A DNA stretch of 64,000 nt from Isoetes taiwanensis (lineage: Eukaryota > Streptophyta > Lycopodiopsida > Isoetales > Isoetaceae), in NCBI GenBank assembly GCA_021234155.1, contig JAJEKV010000125.1, positions 1,852,775-1,916,774 of the forward strand. The letters are read 5' to 3'. The notes under the pieces are model-generated. The model saw only the letters and a list, made by a program, of their open reading frames with translations, was not told the origin of the DNA and did not search any database. The first letter of the stretch is position 1. Each line of letters starts with the position of its first letter. Of the stretch, positions 59,779 to 64,000 are shown in pieces. The translations under genes were made by a program, and so were the position numbers.

Positions 59779-59952
59779 TTTGGCGAACACATTGTCCTTT
59801 CTTAACTTGTGGTCGCATCAAGACTCCAAGCAAGGGAAAATCTACTAATAGGGATGAATGTAACAAATGGATCGCTTTGGGTGGACCATGCCGCTTTGGT
59901 ACATCCTCAACAACCTTGAAATCTTGTATCCCGTGCCACGCCCATTGTCAAA

Positions 59953-60450
59953 ATGGTTTGCATAACCAAGTTACTCCATAATATCCTAAAACCCGCGGTC
60001 CTTGCTTACTTGTCTTATCTAGAAGTTAGAAGGGTTCTAATTGACATGACATTATTTTATGCTGATAACCCAGACAAAAATCTGAGAATGGCCTTTGGTA
60101 GTAATAGACTTGCTGAAATTGCTGAACTCTCATTAAGGCCTATCTCTTTTAGGCAGAGCCATACCCCAATTAGCAAAAACTCTGGAATTATTAAACCAAG
60201 CAGCAGCTGTGGAAGTGGGCCTAATAAGAGTTACTCCAACATTCGACCTCCTAGGGTTACTACGGACCCACGAGCAAGAACCCCAAAGCCTGCTAGAGTT
60301 TGTGGAGGTGATGATTATGATGATCAATATTCTGTTACTAAAGGTGGAAACCAAGCTCTATCTTTGGCGGAAAGCATTCCAATCATATTGGATTACAAAG
60401 AAGCTACCGGGTACGTATTTATGACGTTATCGAAAGTATTAAGTTTATAA
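59953..60450 (+). CDS. Unit B middle frame, copy 2
   Basis: The stretch 59,940-60,450 is identical to copy 1 from 53,445. It encodes the same Pro/Arg-rich region and could be joined to the RT frame by splicing out roughly 60,416-60,699 (gtattt donor after ggg tac, tttttttag acceptor), keeping phase. Confidence 0.5.
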   Translation: MVCITKLLHNILKPAVLAYLSYLEVRRVLIDMTLFYADNPDKNLRMAFGSNRLAEIAELSLRPISFRQSHTPISKNSGIIKPSSSCGSGPNKSYSNIRPPRVTTDPRARTPKPARVCGGDDYDDQYSVTKGGNQALSLAESIPIILDYKEATGYVFMTLSKVLSL

Positions 60451-60699
60451 TGTATCAATTCTGTACGTTTTGTCAGTTTAATCTCTTGTATTGATTGTAC
60501 TCTAATCGTAACTTCTTCCACTAGCCATGGTTTTTTATGAAAAGGGTTTTTCCATGGCTAGATGCGTATCACATGCCATCTACAAAAATCTAGCACTGTT
60601 TTTGCCTGATCAGAACTACCATCCAAAAACTTTTGGGTTTACTTTATTAGCCAGAATTCCCTATATTCCTAATTCTAACCCCTAAAAACATTTTTTTAG

Positions 60700-62748
60700 G
60701 TGGAACGAAAAAGTACCAGTACCAGAGTCATTATAAGAGACTGCAATCATAAGAGACACTTAGTGACTACCAAAAATGATAAAGGCATTAAGATTGTCCA
60801 CAGTACGTTCTTTTCAAAATCCTTGGAAAGGTTCTCTATCAGGGTGATATTTGAGGAAGTTCTACAAGACACTTTACCCAATTTAGCAAGTGATATGCTA
60901 AGTTGTACGTTGTTTGGTGGAGATATGGTGATCGTTGTTGTTGACAAAGTATATAAACCATACAACGTTTTTGCGGATGACAGGCCAAATAAATGTCCTT
61001 GCAAAAATCCTAGTTTGGCTAAATTTGTTGACCCTCGCATTGGTCATGTACGTACCACAGATTTGCAGATTGTGCATTGTCCAAAACTTAGAGCTGCCTT
61101 TGCCAACGGATTGAATCATATCCCTGATAACGGGGTGTCCATTGATGAATTCTTGGTTGACTTTGGAAATACTTGTGATCAATTCTTTATGGTTCACCAC
61201 TTCCAATTGCTACACATCAACGAGGATGGTCTAGAGCATATTAAGTGCAGATTATTGAGATTGGCAAAAGAAAGATTTACTAGTTTCAAAAAGTTGATCC
61301 CCTCCAAAAGATTCCTCTGGGATGATGGAGATGTTAAAAAGAATCTTACTTGGCTGGGGCAGAACTTCTATATCTCTGGGTTGGACAAGGCAATTAATAA
61401 TGCCTCATTCATTTGCCAAAAACATATTTTGGACATGGCTTTGGATAGACTTAATAGCAAGGACTTTGAAAAGATAGCATCTATGGCTTCTGAGATCAAG
61501 GCGGATTGCACTAAAGGCATTAATAGCCTGTTATTACTTCCTGAACCTACCACTGATAAATTACCATATTTACTTGGTCTGTTCAAAGCACACAAGGGGG
61601 ATTATCGCTGGATCACAAATGCACACAATACTATTTTTTCTGATATAGCAGATTTCTTAATCTCCATTCTAAGCAACTTTGTGACTGTTTGGCCTGATGT
61701 ATGTTTCTGGAACACAGCTGAAATCAGAATATGGTTGAAGGAGAAAGTCAACCCCTGTTGGATGGTTAATTCGACGTATGATGTGGTGTTAAACCTTCCC
61801 AGGAAAATCAAGAACGTGTTTGCCGCTGACATAACTAGATGTTATGAAAATATCCCACTTAGTGGAGAACAAGGTATTACAGAAATAATTGACGATGTTG
61901 CTGACTTAGTATGGGATTATATGAGGTACAAGAAACCACTTGCACAACTTATTGTGAAAAACAAATTGGGTACATTTCACACAAAATGGGAAAAAGTTAA
62001 TTCTGATTTATCTAACAAGAAAATCGTGGTAAAGAAGGAGAATTTCAAAAAAATCAATAACTGGCTTCTTAGCCATTGTTTCTCTATCTGGAGGCAATGC
62101 AGGGGCATACCTATGGGGTTCTCGTGCAGTCCTGCTTGGTGCAACATGTATTTGGCCTGGTATGAACTGAGATTTGTTATAAAACTGGCCCATCTTAACA
62201 GGATAAATGATATACCTAGGTTTCAACACGCATCCAGATATATAGATGACTTGAACGTCATCAATGGCGGGAATATGAGTGAATTCTTTTCTATAGGGTC
62301 TACTTGCTCAATATATAACATGGAGCACCTTGGTATAAAAGATGAAACGGAGTATGTAAAAGATTCTGCTTTGGGGCACAAGGTGAATTTCCTGACCATC
62401 ACTATAACAGTTTTAGATCACAACAGCGGATTATTCTCCTATTGTAGGTATGATAAAAGGGTGAAGCTTCCTTTCAAAGTCAACAAATTCATCAAAGCTT
62501 CTGGATGCAGACCGTATGGACAGGCATCTAAAGTCATCATTTCTCAGATCTTTCCTTATGTATATGCACACTCCAATCCAATAGCTGCTGCAGAGGATGT
62601 ATCTGGTTTAATCATGGCCTTTAGCAACAATGGATTTCTCAAAACGGACATTACTAGGATTGTGTTCAAGACGCTGAAACAAAATAGTTTTCCAGGGCTA
62701 CCTTATGATATTGACGACCTAACGAGGACTCTTAGAAGATTATTGTAA
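60700..62748 (+). CDS. Penelope-like reverse transcriptase, 682 codons, open
   Basis: The longest open frame in the window. Landmarks: LFKAHKGDYRWITNAHN (294-310), resembling the K-x-H-K-x(n)-R-x-I-x-(N/S) finger motif before the palm in PLE RTs; motif A ADITRCYENIP with catalytic Asp377; motif B GIPMGFSCSPAWCNMYL from residue 469; motif C RYIDDLNVIN with YIDD at 514-517; then a thumb-like region to the end. All three catalytic Asp are present. No GIY-YIG endonuclease, RNase H or integrase is seen. The frame begins at a GTG right after tttttttag, so it is probably an exon spliced to the middle frame rather than an independent start. The sequence does not resemble LINE, gypsy, copia or group II intron RTs; PLE (or a cellular RT derived from one) is the best fit by motif. 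Confidence 0.8.
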   Translation: MERKSTSTRVIIRDCNHKRHLVTTKNDKGIKIVHSTFFSKSLERFSIRVIFEEVLQDTLPNLASDMLSCTLFGGDMVIVVVDKVYKPYNVFADDRPNKCPCKNPSLAKFVDPRIGHVRTTDLQIVHCPKLRAAFANGLNHIPDNGVSIDEFLVDFGNTCDQFFMVHHFQLLHINEDGLEHIKCRLLRLAKERFTSFKKLIPSKRFLWDDGDVKKNLTWLGQNFYISGLDKAINNASFICQKHILDMALDRLNSKDFEKIASMASEIKADCTKGINSLLLLPEPTTDKLPYLLGLFKAHKGDYRWITNAHNTIFSDIADFLISILSNFVTVWPDVCFWNTAEIRIWLKEKVNPCWMVNSTYDVVLNLPRKIKNVFAADITRCYENIPLSGEQGITEIIDDVADLVWDYMRYKKPLAQLIVKNKLGTFHTKWEKVNSDLSNKKIVVKKENFKKINNWLLSHCFSIWRQCRGIPMGFSCSPAWCNMYLAWYELRFVIKLAHLNRINDIPRFQHASRYIDDLNVINGGNMSEFFSIGSTCSIYNMEHLGIKDETEYVKDSALGHKVNFLTITITVLDHNSGLFSYCRYDKRVKLPFKVNKFIKASGCRPYGQASKVIISQIFPYVYAHSNPIAAAEDVSGLIMAFSNNGFLKTDITRIVFKTLKQNSFPGLPYDIDDLTRTLRRLL

Positions 62749-62950
62749 GCTTTCTTTATACTGATATCATGTTGTTCTCATGTTGTTCTAGTTATTAGAG
62801 TAGAATGGTATATAGGAGGGAAGGGTCCTCGTGGTTGCAACAGGCCCTACTCTCCCTGTTGTAACATGGTTTACATTCTGCATAGGATGTACCAACTAAT
62901 GTAAAAGTTAAAGGGGCCCCCTGAACTACGGAAGGAGGTAGGATTTTTTT

Positions 62951-64000
62951 GTGTTAATCTAGGCTTTATGGGCATTTGATTCCCACTTAAACTTGGGTAC
63001 ACACATCTGAAAACTAGGATTTACTCAATTAACTATAAAAATTACTACATGAGAAACTGGACCATAGATATTTATGGGCTTAGGTGATATGTCGATACTT
63101 GGAGCTTGTATTTGGGGTTTTGAATGGTTTGCTAAATAGGTGTGATGGCCCAAAACCATGGAAATAATGTATTATGGTAAAAAGCCTCATATCTTCGAAT
63201 TAGGGTTTCGTGACTTGAATCGTGAGCATGGCGGCCATGTGCATGTTAACAGAAGATTGGACGATCGCACTAGACAGTGGTTAAGCATCAACGGATGGAT
63301 CCGCCTATTTGCATCTTAGGGTTTTTCGGATTGGATTTATCCGTGGTACCTTCGATTTATAAGAAGTTGCAATGTATTGAGATTTAGGGTTCTTACATGC
63401 TTTGCGCATCCTAGCCGATTGTTGGCTTATGGAAGAAAGAAGGGCGGACTAAATAGATCCACCATAAATAAGCCGGAAATGGAAAAACAAGGCGTAAAAG
63501 AGAAGAAAAATATTCGATTTCCATAAACCAGCTAAGGGGCTTGTTATCAAGACCGGTGATGAGTTGAATAGGCAAGAAGGTTTAACCAAAGAATACACCT
63601 AATCGTGCATGGGATTGGTGATGCGTTATCGGAGTCCAAATTCATGTTGCAATGTGAAACCAGAAGTTGAAGATAGTTGCACGGCATAATACTTGAAAAT
63701 CCGGAGCCTTCTAATGCCGATCCTAACTGTAATGCCTTCAAAACAGTTTGATGTGATTTAAATGATGGTTTATTTAATATTTAGATTACATATCATGATC
63801 CGCCGTTAGTTAATATCCTTTCTCTCAGAGCATACTAAGATACGCCCAAGGTTGAACTGTAATATCTTATAGCAAAGTAGTTTTTCATAATAATACTAAA
63901 TACCGTGCTTACTGTGTGTTGTTTACATCTAATTTCTTATTCTAGCATTGTGTAAGCTTAACCCAAGCCGGTTTTTTCGCGCCCGATCCTTTTGCTTACT
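62951..64000 (+). mobile_element. Unit B copy 3, cut by the window end
   Basis: Starts with the same gtgttaatctaggc word 6,470 bases after copy 2 and continues to the end of the window, so the array extends beyond it. An exon 1 counterpart (about 63,429-63,747) is broken by indels, again mostly at positions where copy 2 has CAG or CTG. Confidence 0.85.

Larger units (their letters stand above)
56481..62950 (+). mobile_element. Unit B copy 2: Penelope-like retroelement, tandem (6,470 bp)
   Basis: Second head-to-tail unit, bounded by the same gtgttaatctaggc word at both ends. Exon 1 and the RT are open here, while exon 2 is broken, the reverse of copy 1. The unit end shows a small hairpin-prone GC patch (agggtcc...acaggccc) before acggaaggaggtaggattttttt. 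Confidence 0.75.

Noticed and set aside
63541-63600. Hammerhead ribozyme in unit B (PLE pseudo-LTRs often carry one): the ccggtgatgagttgaa stretch
   Set aside because: The core should read CUGANGA followed by a stem and GAAA. Here it reads GTGATGA without a proper GAAA partner. No other good core was found by eye in either strand of the unit. A covariance-model search would settle it.
1-64000. tRNA or rRNA genes
   Set aside because: No convincing complete tRNA fold or rRNA sequence was seen. Only SINE-type A/B-box-like words and an LTR primer binding site were found.

Overview
The window looks like nuclear DNA of a land plant. It carries an intron-containing VAP27-type gene, relics of two plant gene families (an NPH3/BTB phototropin-signalling protein and a DRP5B/ARC5-type plastid-division dynamin), a plant-style intronless gene with EAR-like repression motifs, and several nested transposable elements. 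The species cannot be fixed from sequence alone. The transposon mix (pogo-type DNA transposon, APE-type LINE, Penelope-like reverse transcriptase) would suit a fern, lycophyte, bryophyte or gymnosperm better than a typical flowering plant, but that is inference.

Layout. 0-5.6 kb: mostly non-coding, with a dead pogo/Tigger-type transposase (minus strand, 2.2-4.5 kb) and a Ty3/gypsy RNase H scrap. 6.3-7.1 kb: intact intronless gene with two EAR-like motifs. 8.4-13.5 kb: decayed remnants of an ARC5-like dynamin P-loop and of an NPH3 domain. 14-25.8 kb: gene-poor, with SINE-like pieces, an LTR-related block, a duplicated gene fragment, and a 301-codon minus-strand reading frame split by a 1.1-kb poly(A)-tailed retroinsertion with a perfect target-site duplication. 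26.3-28.0 kb: complete eight-exon VAP27 gene, the clearest functional host gene. 28.9-31.5 kb: a direct duplication separated by a truncated LTR element with a tRNA-iMet-type primer binding site. 31.9-35.2 kb: a decayed LINE on the minus strand.

38.5-64 kb is the most unusual part. It holds, in order: an old inverted relic of the 'B' element bounded by poly(A) and poly(T); three tandem copies of a 3.16-kb unit 'A' (the middle copy hit by a LINE, the third truncated at poly(T)); and at least 2.16 head-to-tail copies of a 6.5-kb unit 'B'. Unit B encodes an RT with an intact YIDD catalytic box in a 682-codon open frame (60,700-62,748), plus upstream exons. The RT chemistry and the head-to-tail arrangement point to a Penelope-like element (PLE) of an unusual type.

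A further pattern cuts across these arrays. The copies differ almost only at CTG/CAG trinucleotides, and those differences break different reading frames in different copies. This looks more like base-calling trouble at CHG-methylated sites than like mutation, so the apparent pseudogenisation of individual copies should be treated with caution.
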